A stretch of 64,000 nt of DNA from Sphingomonadaceae bacterium OTU29LAMAA1 (GCA_024072375.1 CP099617.1:849001-913000); one strand, 5' to 3'; counted from the first letter of the stretch, positions 51,545-60,602 are shown. The notes: generated from the sequence alone by a model not told the origin. A program made the numbers and translations.

Positions 51545-52906
51545 ATGCCCGATACCCTGCTCCAGCCCGACCGCGGCCAGCCCGCCCGTCCGATCGACCT
51601 GATCGCGGCCGATGCCTATGACGCATGGCTGTCGGTCCGGCCGCCGCGCGTCCGCGCCGCGCTCGCCGCGCAGCGCTTCACCGGCAAGCCCGGCACCCAC
51701 GCCGTCTATGCCGACGAGGATGTGCAGGCCATCGTGATCGCCGACGCCCCCGGCCCGTGGACGCTCGCGAAGCTCGTCGAAGCGCTCCCTGCTGGCACCT
51801 ATCGCGTCGCGGGAGACATCGGTCCCGCCGCGCTCGGCTGGCTGCTCGGCCAGTACCGCTTCGACCGCTATCGCAAGTCCGAAGACGCCGCTGCGCGCGT
51901 CCTGCTCACCACCGATGCCGCCGGGATCGAGGAAACTCTGCGCCTCGCCGCCGCGACCGCGCTGGTCCGCGACCTCGTCAACATGGGCGCCAGCGACTGC
52001 GGTCCCGCCGAACTGGAGGCGCAGGCCAAAACGCTCGCGCACCGGCATGGCGCCACGCTCATGGTCACCCGCGGCGATGCGCTTGCTACCGGCTATCCGA
52101 TGATCCACGCGGTCGGACAGGCTGCGGTGAAGGAGCGCGCCCCGCGACTGATCGAGCTGGAATGGGGCGACCCTAGCCACCCGCGAGTCGCGATCGTCGG
52201 CAAGGGCGTGGTGTTCGATACCGGCGGGCTCGACATCAAGCCGTCGTCGGGCATGCGCCTGATGAAGAAGGACATGGGCGGTGCGGCGCACGCGCTGGCG
52301 CTCGCCAGCCTCGTGATGGCCGCGCGCCTGCCGATCCGGCTCCACCTGCTGATCCCCGCGGTCGAGAACGCGATCGCCGGCAACGCCTTCCGCCCCGGCG
52401 ACGTGCTGCGCACGCGGCTGGGCCTGACCGTCGAGAACACCAACACCGACGCCGAAGGTCGCCTGATCCTCGGCGACGCCCTCACCAAGGTGGGCGAGGA
52501 CGAGCCCGACCTGATCCTCGATTTCGCCACGCTCACCGGCGCCGCCCGCGTCGCGCTCGGCCCCGACCTGCCGCCGCTGTTCACCGACGACGAGGCGCTC
52601 GCCGCCGACCTGCTCGCCGCCGGCATTTCGCAGGACGACCCGCTGTGGCGCCTGCCGCTGTGGGACGGCTATGACGAGATGCTGAAATCCGACATCGCCG
52701 ACATGGTCAACGCTCCCGATGGCGGGTTCGCCGGCGCGATCACCGCCGCCCTGTTCCTCCGCCGCTTCGTGCCGAAGGGCGTCGCCTGGGCCCATATGGA
52801 CGTCTTCGCCTGGCGCCCCAGCGCCAAGCCCGGTCGCCCGAAAGGCGGCGACGCCTACGCCCTGCGCGCCTGCTATGCGATGCTGAAGCAGCGGTATTCG
52901 CGCTAA
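51545..52906 (+). CDS. M17 leucyl aminopeptidase family protein
   Basis: A 453-residue cytosolic zinc/manganese aminopeptidase. The catalytic domain has VGKGVVFDTGGLDIKPSSGMRLMKKDMGGAAHALALA, the family signature NTDAEGRLILGDAL, and C-terminal HMDVFAWRP. Metal ligands are intact: Lys in the K-D-M-GG stretch, Asp in FDTGG, and Asp and Glu in NTDAEGR. It is slightly shorter than PepA (about 500 residues) in its N-terminal domain. It begins one base after the serine hydrolase stop codon and probably shares its transcript, which links peptide or amide hydrolysis outside and inside the cell, although this is inference. Confidence 0.94.
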   Translation: MPDTLLQPDRGQPARPIDLIAADAYDAWLSVRPPRVRAALAAQRFTGKPGTHAVYADEDVQAIVIADAPGPWTLAKLVEALPAGTYRVAGDIGPAALGWLLGQYRFDRYRKSEDAAARVLLTTDAAGIEETLRLAAATALVRDLVNMGASDCGPAELEAQAKTLAHRHGATLMVTRGDALATGYPMIHAVGQAAVKERAPRLIELEWGDPSHPRVAIVGKGVVFDTGGLDIKPSSGMRLMKKDMGGAAHALALASLVMAARLPIRLHLLIPAVENAIAGNAFRPGDVLRTRLGLTVENTNTDAEGRLILGDALTKVGEDEPDLILDFATLTGAARVALGPDLPPLFTDDEALAADLLAAGISQDDPLWRLPLWDGYDEMLKSDIADMVNAPDGGFAGAITAALFLRRFVPKGVAWAHMDVFAWRPSAKPGRPKGGDAYALRACYAMLKQRYSR

Positions 52907-52971
52907 CGTCCGGTCACGACATCCAGGCTCGCAGCCTCCCTTGCAGGACCGGAACTTCCCCAGGGCATCGT

Positions 52972-53089
52972 CACCCCGGACTTGTTGGGCGGCTATGCCC
53001 TTCAGACAAGTAACCCCTGCTCTTCCCCGGCCTCCGCTCGGGAAGGCACTTGTCTTGGTGGGATAAATACGGACTTGTTCCGGGGTCCA
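52972..53089. repeat. CACCCCGG-family repeat split by an 83-bp hairpin segment with 10-bp direct repeats
   Basis: CACCCCGGACTTGTT ends at 52986 and CGGACTTGTTCCGGGGTCCACC begins at 53070, so CGGACTTGTT is duplicated (52977-52986 and 53070-53079). Removing the 83 bp between (52987-53069) plus one copy of the duplication restores a complete repeat of the family seen at 26533. The inserted segment contains AGACAAGT (53004-53011) and its exact inverse ACTTGTCT (53048-53055), a 4-bp-arm GGGC/GCCC hairpin, and an AT-rich right end. The rest of the 304-bp gap (52907-53210) shows no gene. Confidence 0.7.
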
Positions 53090-53210
53090 CCGTGCCGCGA
53101 GGGGATCACGAGAGGCTCCAGCATCACGTGTGGCCTCACCCTCGAATACGTCTGGGTTCACCAAGTAAAACAGAACGACCGGCCGACCCCGAACACCGAT
53201 CCGTCCGCGC

Positions 53211-53954
53211 TCACCCGTCGATCGTTGGCGGATCGATATCCCATTGCTGATCGCGCAGCACCGTCGATCGCACCGGCCGTCCGCCGACATCGCGCCAGGG
53301 ATCGTAGCGAAAGCGCTTCTCGATGGCGCGGCAGGTCGCCTGGTCCATCAGCGCGTTACCGCTCGATCGCACGACGCTGCACCCGGTCACGCGCCCGTCC
53401 GTCTCGACGCGATAGCGCACGCCGACGACGCCGCGAAACCCGACGTCAAGGATTGCATCGGGGATATCCGAGCCCTTGATTCGCCCGCTGATCAGCCGCG
53501 GCACGCGTTCCAGCCCGCTGCCGTCGCCATCGCCGTCCCCGCCGGCGCCATTGCCGTTGCCGATCCCGCCCGCGCCGGTGCCCGGCCCCGCGCGATCCGA
53601 TGCGCCGGACGTCGCCTGCACACCGATGTTGGGCAGCGGTGCGACCACGATCGGCGGCGGCGGCGCGATCTGGATCACGGGAATCGGCGCGGTCACCTCG
53701 GTCGCCTTCGACCGCAGGTTCGGCGGCGACGCCTTGCCGCTCGGCCGATTGATCTTGCGTGGCGGCGGGATCCCGCGCTCCGGCGGCGGGGGTTCGGGCG
53801 CGACGACGAACGTCGACAACGCCTCCTGCATCGCGACCGGCGCCCCCCTGAACGCCAGCCCCAGCACCAGTGCGTAGCCGAGCGCCACCACGATCGCCGC
53901 AGTCAGTGCCGCCGCACCGAGCCTGTCGCGCAAGGGGGTGGGAGCCGTCATCAT
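53211..53954 (-). CDS. tonB: Energy transducer TonB
   Basis: A 247-residue TonB. It has a short cytoplasmic start, one transmembrane helix (about 14-35, AALTAAIVVALGYALVLGLAF), and a Pro-rich spacer (EPPPPERGIPPPRKINRP, IQIAPPPPIVVAPLPNIG). A Gly/Asn/Asp-rich linker follows (about 120-140), then the C-terminal TonB domain (VVGVRYRVETDGRVTGCSVVRSSGNALMDQATCRAIEKRFRYDP). It couples ExbBD proton-motive energy to TonB-dependent receptors; exbB/exbD are not in this window. ATG 53954 (MMTAPTPLRDRL) was chosen because upstream in-frame residues are not family-like. The Gly-rich linker may be a local expansion. Confidence 0.88.
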   Translation of the reverse strand: MMTAPTPLRDRLGAAALTAAIVVALGYALVLGLAFRGAPVAMQEALSTFVVAPEPPPPERGIPPPRKINRPSGKASPPNLRSKATEVTAPIPVIQIAPPPPIVVAPLPNIGVQATSGASDRAGPGTGAGGIGNGNGAGGDGDGDGSGLERVPRLISGRIKGSDIPDAILDVGFRGVVGVRYRVETDGRVTGCSVVRSSGNALMDQATCRAIEKRFRYDPWRDVGGRPVRSTVLRDQQWDIDPPTIDG

Positions 53955-54014
53955 CCCCAGATGATGCACCGCCCCGCCTTTCGCAACGCTGACCGGCGCG
54001 GCTCCTAGCGCTTC

Positions 54015-54041
54015 GTCACCCCGGAACAAGGCCGGGGTCAC
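54015..54041. repeat. Single CACCCCGG-family palindrome
   Basis: GTCACCCCGGAACAAGGCCGGGGTCAC is a 27-bp near-perfect palindrome of the same family as 26533-26643, unpaired here. It lies in the gap between tonB (start 53954) and tpiA (stop 54076), both on the minus strand. Confidence 0.75.
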
Positions 54042-54075
54042 GGAAGACGCTTGGCCAGCCCGAGGCAATCAGCCC

Positions 54076-54822
54076 CTAAACCCCCGCAGCTGCCTTGATG
54101 ATCGGCACCAGCTTCGCCGCGGTCAGGCTCGCGCCGCCGACCAGCGCCCCATCGACATTTTCACAAGCGAGGATCGTCGCAGCATTCTCGCCGGTCACCG
54201 ATCCGCCATAGAGGATGCGGACCCCGTCCGCCGCATCGCCGATAAGCATGCGCAGCTTGGCGCGGGCGATGGCGTGGATCGCGGCGATCTGTTCCAGCGT
54301 CGGGGTACGCCCGGTGCCGATCGCCCAGCGTGGTTCGTAGGCGAGCGTGAACCAGCTGCCGTCCGCATTGTCCGGCACCGATTTCTCGATCTGCGCCTGC
54401 ACAACGCGTTCGGCCCGATCGGCATCGCGTTCCGCCTCGGTCTCGCCGCAGCAGGATATCACATGCAACCCTTGCCGCCGGGCCGCCGCTGCCTTCGCCC
54501 AGGCGTCGTGGCTCGTCTCGCCCTGATCCGCCCGGCGTTCGCTATGGCCGACGATGGCGAACCGTGCGCCGGCCTCGGCCACCATCGCCGCCGACACGCA
54601 GCCGGTATGCGCGCCACTGTCCGCCTCGTGAACGTCCTCCGCGCCGATCTGCAAGGTGGGCGCGCGCTCCGCCGCCGGTGTGATCAGTGTGAACGGCACC
54701 GCGATGGCGACATCGATGCCGGGCGCCGCTGCCGCCGCGGCAGCGATGCCGTCGAGTTCCGACAGGCTCGCGCGCGAACCGTTCATCTTCCAATTGCCCG
54801 CCACGAGCTTGCGCCGCGTCAT
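54076..54822 (-). CDS. tpiA: Triose-phosphate isomerase
   Basis: A 248-residue TIM-barrel enzyme that interconverts dihydroxyacetone phosphate and glyceraldehyde 3-phosphate. Catalytic residues are in place: Lys in AGNWKMNGS, His in VGHSERR, Glu in LAYEPRWAIGTG. The phosphate loop is LYGGSVTGENA and the C-terminal loop VDGALVGGASL. Usual AYEPVWAIG is AYEPRWAIG here, an Arg next to the active-site loop 6 hinge. The ATG at 54822 is used because the upstream in-frame residues are not family-like. It is divergent from ppiD, with a partly symmetric palindrome between them. Confidence 0.96.
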   Translation of the reverse strand: MTRRKLVAGNWKMNGSRASLSELDGIAAAAAAAPGIDVAIAVPFTLITPAAERAPTLQIGAEDVHEADSGAHTGCVSAAMVAEAGARFAIVGHSERRADQGETSHDAWAKAAAARRQGLHVISCCGETEAERDADRAERVVQAQIEKSVPDNADGSWFTLAYEPRWAIGTGRTPTLEQIAAIHAIARAKLRMLIGDAADGVRILYGGSVTGENAATILACENVDGALVGGASLTAAKLVPIIKAAAGV

Positions 54823-54830
54823 CCAGCCTC

Positions 54831-54850
54831 CTGTTTTACACGTTAAACAG
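54831..54850. promoter_or_regulatory. Imperfect 20-bp palindrome between divergent tpiA and ppiD
   Basis: CTGTTTTACACGTTAAACAG has matching arms CTGTTT/AAACAG and AC/GT, with two symmetric mismatched positions. It sits 9 bp before the tpiA start codon and 82 bp before ppiD. A repressor site or part of the tpiA leader are both possible. It is AT-rich compared with the surroundings. Confidence 0.4.
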
Positions 54851-54931
54851 GCAATGCCGCGCCACGTGCTTGATGGCAAGGCGCAGCCCCCCTAAAGCGA
54901 GGCCGATTGTTCAAGGGACGATGGCCTCTCC

Positions 54932-56872
54932 ATGCTCAGCTTCTTTCGCCGGATCATCAATTCCAAGGCCGGCATCGTCGTCACCTTTATCGTGCTGGGC
55001 GTGATCGCACTGGCCTTCGCCGCGGGTGACATCACGGGCATGGGCGGCGGTGCGATGACGCTGTCGGGCGACAACGTCGCGACCGTCGGTGGTGGAAAGG
55101 TCGGCGCGGCCGAATTGCGCAGCCGCGTCCAGACCGAATTGCAGGCCGCACGCCAGCAACAACCGGCCGCGACGATGGAACAGCTGTTGGCGCAGGGCGG
55201 CCTCCAATCGGTGCTCGACCGTACGATCAACGGCATCGCGCTCGAGGAATTCGGTCGCGATCAGGGCATGGTCGTCAGCAAGCGGTCGATCGACGGCGTG
55301 ATCGCGAGCATTCCGGGCTTGCGCGGACCCAACGGCCAGTTCGACCCGGCCAATTATCAGCGTCTGCTTGCCGATCAGAAGCTGACCGACGCTCAGGTTC
55401 GTACCGACATCGCCCGCGATATCATCGCGCAGCAACTGATGCTGCCGACACAGGGTGCAACCCAGGTGCCGATGAAGGTCGCACTGCCCTATGCCTCGCT
55501 GCTGCTGGAAAAACGGAGTGGTCAGGTCGCCTTTATTCCCGCCAAGGCGGTGGACACCGGCGCCGCGCCGACCGACGTCGAGCTCCAGGCGTTCTACCGT
55601 CGCAACATCGCGCGCTACACCGTGCCGGAACGTCGCATCATCCGTTACGCGCTCGTCTCGCCCGACCAGGTCAAGGCGCGCGCCGTACCGACCGACGCCG
55701 AGGTCGCCGCAGCCTATCGCCAGCAAGCGCCGCGCTTCGCCGCTGCTGAAAAGCGGACGATCAGCCAAGTCGTGATCGCCGATCAGGCTGGCGCGAACAC
55801 CCTCGCCGCGAAGGTGAAGGGCGGAACGTCGATCGCCGATGCGGCCCGCGCCGCCGGTCTGGAGCCCGCCATACAAAGCGGCGTGACCAAGCAGGCCTAT
55901 GCCGCCGCCAGCACCGCCGGGATCGCCGATGCCGCCTTCGCTGCGCAGCAGGGTGGCGTGATCGGCCCGGTGCGCGGTCCGCTCGGCTGGATCGTCGCCC
56001 GAATCGAAGGAATCGAACAGGTCGCCGGCAAGACGCTTGAACAGGCGAGGCCCGAACTGGTGACCGAACTGACGAAGCAAAAGCTGCAACAAGCATTGTC
56101 GGACGTGCACGACAAGCTTGACGATGCGCTCGCCAAGAACGCGACCTTCGATGAGGCGGTCGCCGATCAGAAGCTGGCGGCGCAGACCACGCCGGCGCTG
56201 CTCGCCGACGGCGGCAATCCCGATGCTCCCGCCGGCGCTGCCGATCCGGCGATCACACCGATCGTCGCTGCCGCCTTCCAGATGGCGGAAGGGGACCCTG
56301 CACAGCTGGTGCCGGTCGGTTCCGAGGGTGGCTTCGCGATGGTCGCGATCGGCCGCGTCGTCGGCGCTGCGCCACGACCGCTGGCGCAGGTGCGTGACCG
56401 CGTCGTCGCCGACGTGACCGCCGATCGCGCCCGCGCCGCCGCACGCAGGCTCGCCTCCGATATCCTCGCCAAGGTCAACAAGGGGACGCCGCTGGCGCAG
56501 GCGCTGGCATCGTCGGGCCGCACGCTGCCGCCGGTGCAGCCAGCCAGCGCGACCCGGGCGCAGCTGACGTCGGCTCAAGGCGACGTCCAGCCCGCGCTCG
56601 CACTGATGTTCAGCATGGCGAAGGGCAATGCCAAGCTGCTGGAGGCACCGAACAATGCCGGCTGGATGATCGTCAAGCTTGATACGATCATACCCGGCAA
56701 TGCGGCAGGAACACCGGAAGCCGTTGCGGGCGCCCGTGGCAGCATCGCGCGGATCGTCGGCCGCGAATATGCCGAGCAATTCGCTCGCGCCGTCCGCATC
56801 GCCGTGGGTGTCAAGACCGATGCGGCAGCGCTCGCGAAGGTGCGCGCCGATCTGGCCGGCAACGGCAACTAG
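54932..56872 (+). CDS. ppiD: PpiD-like peptidylprolyl isomerase / periplasmic chaperone
   Basis: A 646-residue, membrane-anchored periplasmic folding factor. The N-terminal helix (about 13-31, GIVVTFIVLGVIALAFAAG) is followed by a SurA-N-like chaperone domain (VGAAELRSRVQTELQAARQQ; LAQGGLQSVLDRTINGIALEEFGRDQGM). A parvulin-type segment follows (about 275-370, KRTISQVVIA...GGVIGPVRGPLGWIVARI), with few catalytic residues left, as in many PpiD proteins. The C-terminus contains a second rotamase-like repeat. PpiD works near SecYEG on emerging outer-membrane proteins. Its stop codon is immediately followed by the trpE start, so the two are co-transcribed. Confidence 0.9.
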   Translation: MLSFFRRIINSKAGIVVTFIVLGVIALAFAAGDITGMGGGAMTLSGDNVATVGGGKVGAAELRSRVQTELQAARQQQPAATMEQLLAQGGLQSVLDRTINGIALEEFGRDQGMVVSKRSIDGVIASIPGLRGPNGQFDPANYQRLLADQKLTDAQVRTDIARDIIAQQLMLPTQGATQVPMKVALPYASLLLEKRSGQVAFIPAKAVDTGAAPTDVELQAFYRRNIARYTVPERRIIRYALVSPDQVKARAVPTDAEVAAAYRQQAPRFAAAEKRTISQVVIADQAGANTLAAKVKGGTSIADAARAAGLEPAIQSGVTKQAYAAASTAGIADAAFAAQQGGVIGPVRGPLGWIVARIEGIEQVAGKTLEQARPELVTELTKQKLQQALSDVHDKLDDALAKNATFDEAVADQKLAAQTTPALLADGGNPDAPAGAADPAITPIVAAAFQMAEGDPAQLVPVGSEGGFAMVAIGRVVGAAPRPLAQVRDRVVADVTADRARAAARRLASDILAKVNKGTPLAQALASSGRTLPPVQPASATRAQLTSAQGDVQPALALMFSMAKGNAKLLEAPNNAGWMIVKLDTIIPGNAAGTPEAVAGARGSIARIVGREYAEQFARAVRIAVGVKTDAAALAKVRADLAGNGN

Positions 56873-56873
56873 A

Positions 56874-58376
56874 GTGGACGGCTACCGCGCCAACATGGCG
56901 GCGCTGGCCGCAGGACGACCCGCGTTCGTCTGGCGGCGGCAGGTCGCCGACACGGAAACGCCGGTCGCCGCCGCACTGAAGCTGATCGAGGCCGGTCGGG
57001 GCGACTATTTGCTCGAATCGGTGGAGGGTGGCGCGACACGCGGTCGCCACAGCCTGATTGGACTTGCCCCGGATCTCGTCTTTCGCGCGCGCGGAAACGT
57101 CGCGGAGATCAATCGCCACTGGGCAACCGATCGCGACGCGTTCGAACCCGCCGGCCAGTCGACGCTGACGGCGTTGCGCGCATTGGTGGCGGAATGCCGT
57201 GGCGACGTACCGGCGGAGCTACCACGCGCGCTCGCCTGCCTCGTCGGGTATTTCGGCTACGAAACCATCGGCCTCGTCGAGCGGCTCGATCAGCCGGCCG
57301 CCGACCCGCTGGACCTTCCCGACATGCTGTTCGTGCGGCCCACCGTGATCTGCGTGTTCGATCGTCTGGCGGACGCTTTGTACCTCGTCGCGCCGGTATG
57401 GCCGGATGCGTCGCGCGACCCCGCGACCCTGCTGGCGGCGGCGGAGGAGCGGCTGGACGCAACCGCTGCGGCCCTCGCGAACACGCCCCTGCCCGCGCCT
57501 GTACGCGTCGAGCCGATCGAATCGGTCTACACGCCCGCGATGGCGCCCGAGCGCTACGCGGCGATGGTAACGCGGGCTCAGGATTACATTCGCGCCGGTG
57601 ACGTATTCCAGGTCGTGCTGGCGCAGCGGTTTTCCACACCGTTCACGCTGCCGCCGCTCGAACTCTACCGCAGCCTGCGCCGAATCAACCCGTCTCCGTT
57701 CCTTTATCATCTCGACCTGCCTGGCTTCGCGCTGATCGGGTCGAGCCCCGAAATCCTCGTCCGCGTCCGCGACGGGCAGGTCACGATCCGGCCGATCGCC
57801 GGCACGCGGCCGCGGGGCAAGACCGCCGCGGAGGATGAGGCGAACCGCGACAGCCTGCTCGCCGATCCGAAAGAGCGCGCCGAACATCTTATGCTGCTCG
57901 ATCTCGGACGCAACGACGTCGGTCGCGCCGCCGCACCCGGATCGGTTCGCGTCACAGCAAGCTACGGCATCGAATTCTACAGCCACGTCATGCACATCGT
58001 TTCGAACGTGGTCGGTGACCTTTCGCCGGCAGCCGACGCGATCGACGCGCTGTTTGCCGGCTTCCCCGCCGGCACCGTCAGCGGCGCGCCCAAGGTGCGC
58101 GCCTGCCAGATCATCGCCGAACTGGAACCCGAGCGGCGCGGCGCATACGCAGGCGGCGTCGGCTATTTCTCGCCCGACGGATCGATGGATTCCTGTATCG
58201 TCCTGCGCACCGCGATCGTGAAGGACGGGACGATCCACGCACAGGCCGGTGCCGGCATCGTCGCCGACAGCATTCCCGAATACGAACAGCGCGAATGCGA
58301 GGCGAAGGCAGGCGCCATCCTCGCTGCCGCGCGCGACGCTATCGCCCGGGCTGCGGAGGGTAGCTTCGCTCAATAG
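56874..58376 (+). CDS. trpE: Anthranilate synthase component I
   Basis: A 500-residue chorismate-using enzyme, first step of tryptophan synthesis, working with TrpG. Motifs: N-terminal tryptophan-feedback site region VAAALKLIEAGRGDYLLESVEGG, then GYFGYETIGLVERL, IRAGDVFQVVLAQRF, PSPFLYHLDL, GSSPEILVRV, IRPIAGTRPRG, ERAEHLMLLDLGRNDVGR, FPAGTVSGAPKVRA and GAGIVADSIPEYE. GTG 56874 is the likely start, since it lies one base after ppiD and gives the expected N-terminus; ATG 56895 is an alternative. No trp leader peptide is possible given the 1-nt gap, so control would be at ppiD or by feedback. Confidence 0.96.
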   Translation: MDGYRANMAALAAGRPAFVWRRQVADTETPVAAALKLIEAGRGDYLLESVEGGATRGRHSLIGLAPDLVFRARGNVAEINRHWATDRDAFEPAGQSTLTALRALVAECRGDVPAELPRALACLVGYFGYETIGLVERLDQPAADPLDLPDMLFVRPTVICVFDRLADALYLVAPVWPDASRDPATLLAAAEERLDATAAALANTPLPAPVRVEPIESVYTPAMAPERYAAMVTRAQDYIRAGDVFQVVLAQRFSTPFTLPPLELYRSLRRINPSPFLYHLDLPGFALIGSSPEILVRVRDGQVTIRPIAGTRPRGKTAAEDEANRDSLLADPKERAEHLMLLDLGRNDVGRAAAPGSVRVTASYGIEFYSHVMHIVSNVVGDLSPAADAIDALFAGFPAGTVSGAPKVRACQIIAELEPERRGAYAGGVGYFSPDGSMDSCIVLRTAIVKDGTIHAQAGAGIVADSIPEYEQRECEAKAGAILAAARDAIARAAEGSFAQ

Positions 58377-58432
58377 CTGGATTAGCCTGAAGCCACCCGC
58401 CTCCGCTCACGATGACGCGGGTCGCGGCACCT

Positions 58433-58864
58433 TCAGGGAACCTGGCTCTCCGCATCCCGCTGGGCACGCCGCTCCGCCGCCCACGCACGGTTCGTCGCCA
58501 GCGCACATCCGCTCTGACCGCCGGTACCGACCGCCGAGCATGTATCCGGCAGACCGCCAGCGACGCGGCTGACCTGATCCACCGTCGCCACGCGATTTCC
58601 CCAAGCCTGGTTCTGCGCCGGGATTGGACCGCTGTCACGGAACTGCTTCGGAATGCGATACGGTTGGTCGAGCGTCGAACAGACGACGATTTCGGTATCG
58701 CTGCTCTGCGGACAGGATTGCCCCGCACCTAGCGTGACGCTGCGCACACGCTGTGGCGGCGAGGATGCCGATGTGCCCGCCTGTGCGTCATCCGCTGGCG
58801 CGGTCTGCGCTCCCGCGATCGACGGCAGGCCGATCAGGACGGCGAAAAGCAACGGGCGGATCAT
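58433..58864 (-). CDS. Secreted hypothetical protein inside the trp cluster
   Basis: A 143-residue protein with a signal peptide (MIRPLLFAVLIGLPSIAGAQ). The mature chain is polar, with the stretch CPQSSDTEIVVCSTLDQPYRIPKQFRDSGP in its first half (two cysteines) and CSAVGTGGQSGCALATNRAWAAERRAQRDAE at the end (two more). Four cysteines suggest disulfides in the periplasm. The motif pattern is common to small exported sphingomonad proteins of unknown function. It is encoded opposite to, and between, trpE and trpG, so it interrupts the trp gene order. The frame is open upstream, but ATG 58864 begins the signal peptide. Confidence 0.8.
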   Translation of the reverse strand: MIRPLLFAVLIGLPSIAGAQTAPADDAQAGTSASSPPQRVRSVTLGAGQSCPQSSDTEIVVCSTLDQPYRIPKQFRDSGPIPAQNQAWGNRVATVDQVSRVAGGLPDTCSAVGTGGQSGCALATNRAWAAERRAQRDAESQVP

Positions 58865-59025
58865 GACGGGCGTCTCCTTCGCGGGCTCAACGTGTGGAAG
58901 GCACGATTGTCTCCCACGCTGCGGCGCCCCGTCCGCAATAGGACGCGACACATTGCCGCAAGATTGCGGGCTCGCAAGATTGCAACAGACGTTGCGCGGC
59001 GGTGGCCATCGGCTATGGCGGCGCG

Positions 59026-59610
59026 ATGATCCTCGTCGTCGACAATTACGACAGCTTTACCTGGAACCTTGTCCACTACCTGATGGAATTGGGTAGCGAG
59101 GTCGAGGTGGTGCGCAACGACGCCATTTCGGCCGGCCAAGCGCTGTCATCGGGGGCGCAGGCGTTCCTCATTTCGCCGGGGCCCTGCACCCCGACCGAGG
59201 CGGGCGTCAGCCTCGACCTCGTCGCCGCCGCCGCGGACGCCGGCCGCCCGCTGCTCGGCGTGTGCCTCGGCCATCAGGCGATCGGCCACCATTTCGGCGG
59301 TCGGGTGGAACGGGGCGGCCTGATGCACGGCAAGACCTCGCCCGTGATCCACGACGGCACCGGCCTGTTTCAGGACCTGCCCTCGCCCTTCACCGCGACC
59401 CGGTATCACAGCCTGATCGTCAACGACGTGCCTGCGCCGCTGGTGGTCAATGCGCGGGCGGAGGACGGCAACGTCATGGGCTTCCGGCACGAGACGCTGC
59501 CCATCCACGGCGTTCAGTTCCACCCCGAAAGCATCGCCACCGAACATGGCCATGCAATGTTGGCGAACTTCCTGCGCATCGCCGGCATCCCCGTGAAGGC
59601 GCACGCGTGA
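59026..59610 (+). CDS. trpG: Anthranilate synthase component II (glutamine amidotransferase)
   Basis: A 194-residue class I glutamine amidotransferase supplying ammonia to TrpE. Start [33 protein letters not shown], nucleophile Cys80 in [17 protein letters not shown], and catalytic His/Glu in [16 protein letters not shown]. The start is ATG 59026; an in-frame ATG eight codons earlier is less family-like. The possibility that this protein also serves aminodeoxychorismate synthase (PabA role) cannot be excluded from sequence. Its stop codon overlaps the trpD start as GTGA, so trpGDC are one coupled unit that excludes trpE. Confidence 0.95.
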   Translation: MILVVDNYDSFTWNLVHYLMELGSEVEVVRNDAISAGQALSSGAQAFLISPGPCTPTEAGVSLDLVAAAADAGRPLLGVCLGHQAIGHHFGGRVERGGLMHGKTSPVIHDGTGLFQDLPSPFTATRYHSLIVNDVPAPLVVNARAEDGNVMGFRHETLPIHGVQFHPESIATEHGHAMLANFLRIAGIPVKAHA

Positions 59611-60602
59611 CCGCTTTCACGTTGCTTCCCGATCCATCGACCCCGCTGGCGCGGGAGACCGCGGCGCAGGCCTTCGCCGACATCCTCGACGCCCGCGCGT
59701 CGGCGGACGCAATCGGCGAATTCCTCATTGCCCTGTCCGATCGCGGCGAAACCAGCATCGAGATTGCTGAGGCGGCACGCGCCCTTCGCGAACGGATGAT
59801 CCCGATCGCCGCTCCGGCAGGCGCCATCGACGTTTGCGGTACCGGCGGAGATGGTCACCACACGCTGAACGTCTCGACTGCGGTCGCGCTCGTCGTGGCG
59901 GCGTGCGGCGTTCCCGTTGCCAAGCATGGCAACCGCGCCGCCTCGTCAAAGGCCGGCGCCGCCGACACTCTGGAGGCGATCGGCCTCGACATGGCGATTG
60001 CCGGCGCGACTGCAGAGGGCAGCCTTGCCGAACTTGGCATCGCGTTCCTGTTCGCTGCGAACCATCATCCCGCGATGGCCCGGATCACGCCGATCCGCCG
60101 CCGCATCGGCAAGCGTACCGTGTTTAACCTGATGGGTCCGCTCGCCAACCCCGCGCGGGTCACCTGCCAGCTGATCGGCATCGCCCGTCCCGACTACGCC
60201 ACCCTTTATGCCGGGGCGCTGGAGCAGCTCGGCAGCGAACGTGCTGCGGTCATCTCCGGGGAAGAGGGACTGGACGAACTGTCGACCGCCGGCCCAAGCC
60301 TCGCCGTGAATGTCGGCGCCGCCGCGCTGCCGGGCCGGATCGTGCCCGAAGATGCCGGCCTGCCCCGCCATCCGCTCGCCGCCATCCGCGGCGGCGATCC
60401 CGCCTATAACGCCGCCGCGCTGCGTCGGCTGCTCGCGGGCGAGCAGGGTGCGTATCGCGATGCGGTGCTGCTCAACGCCGCAGCCGCGCTGGTGGTGGCC
60501 GGACGCGGCGCATCGCTGGTCGCGGGCGCGCAGATGGCCGCGCATGTTCTCGACGATGGCAGCGCCGGTGCGCTGCTCGACCGCTGGATCGCCTACCGAT
60601 GA
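59607..60602 (+). CDS. trpD: Anthranilate phosphoribosyltransferase
   Basis: A 331-residue enzyme joining anthranilate and PRPP. The PRPP-binding signature is [52 protein letters not shown]. It continues with [23 protein letters not shown] and the C-terminal [26 protein letters not shown] 59607 is the start, overlapping the trpG stop (GTGA); there is no closer ATG that would keep the N-terminal helix. It overlaps trpC by 4 nt. Together with trpC this continues the pathway; trpF, trpB and trpA are not in the window. Confidence 0.95.
   Translation: MTAFTLLPDPSTPLARETAAQAFADILDARASADAIGEFLIALSDRGETSIEIAEAARALRERMIPIAAPAGAIDVCGTGGDGHHTLNVSTAVALVVAACGVPVAKHGNRAASSKAGAADTLEAIGLDMAIAGATAEGSLAELGIAFLFAANHHPAMARITPIRRRIGKRTVFNLMGPLANPARVTCQLIGIARPDYATLYAGALEQLGSERAAVISGEEGLDELSTAGPSLAVNVGAAALPGRIVPEDAGLPRHPLAAIRGGDPAYNAAALRRLLAGEQGAYRDAVLLNAAAALVVAGRGASLVAGAQMAAHVLDDGSAGALLDRWIAYR

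Noticed and set aside
56860..56900. trp leader peptide and attenuator before trpE
   Set aside because: ppiD ends one base before the trpE start, so there is no leader sequence.
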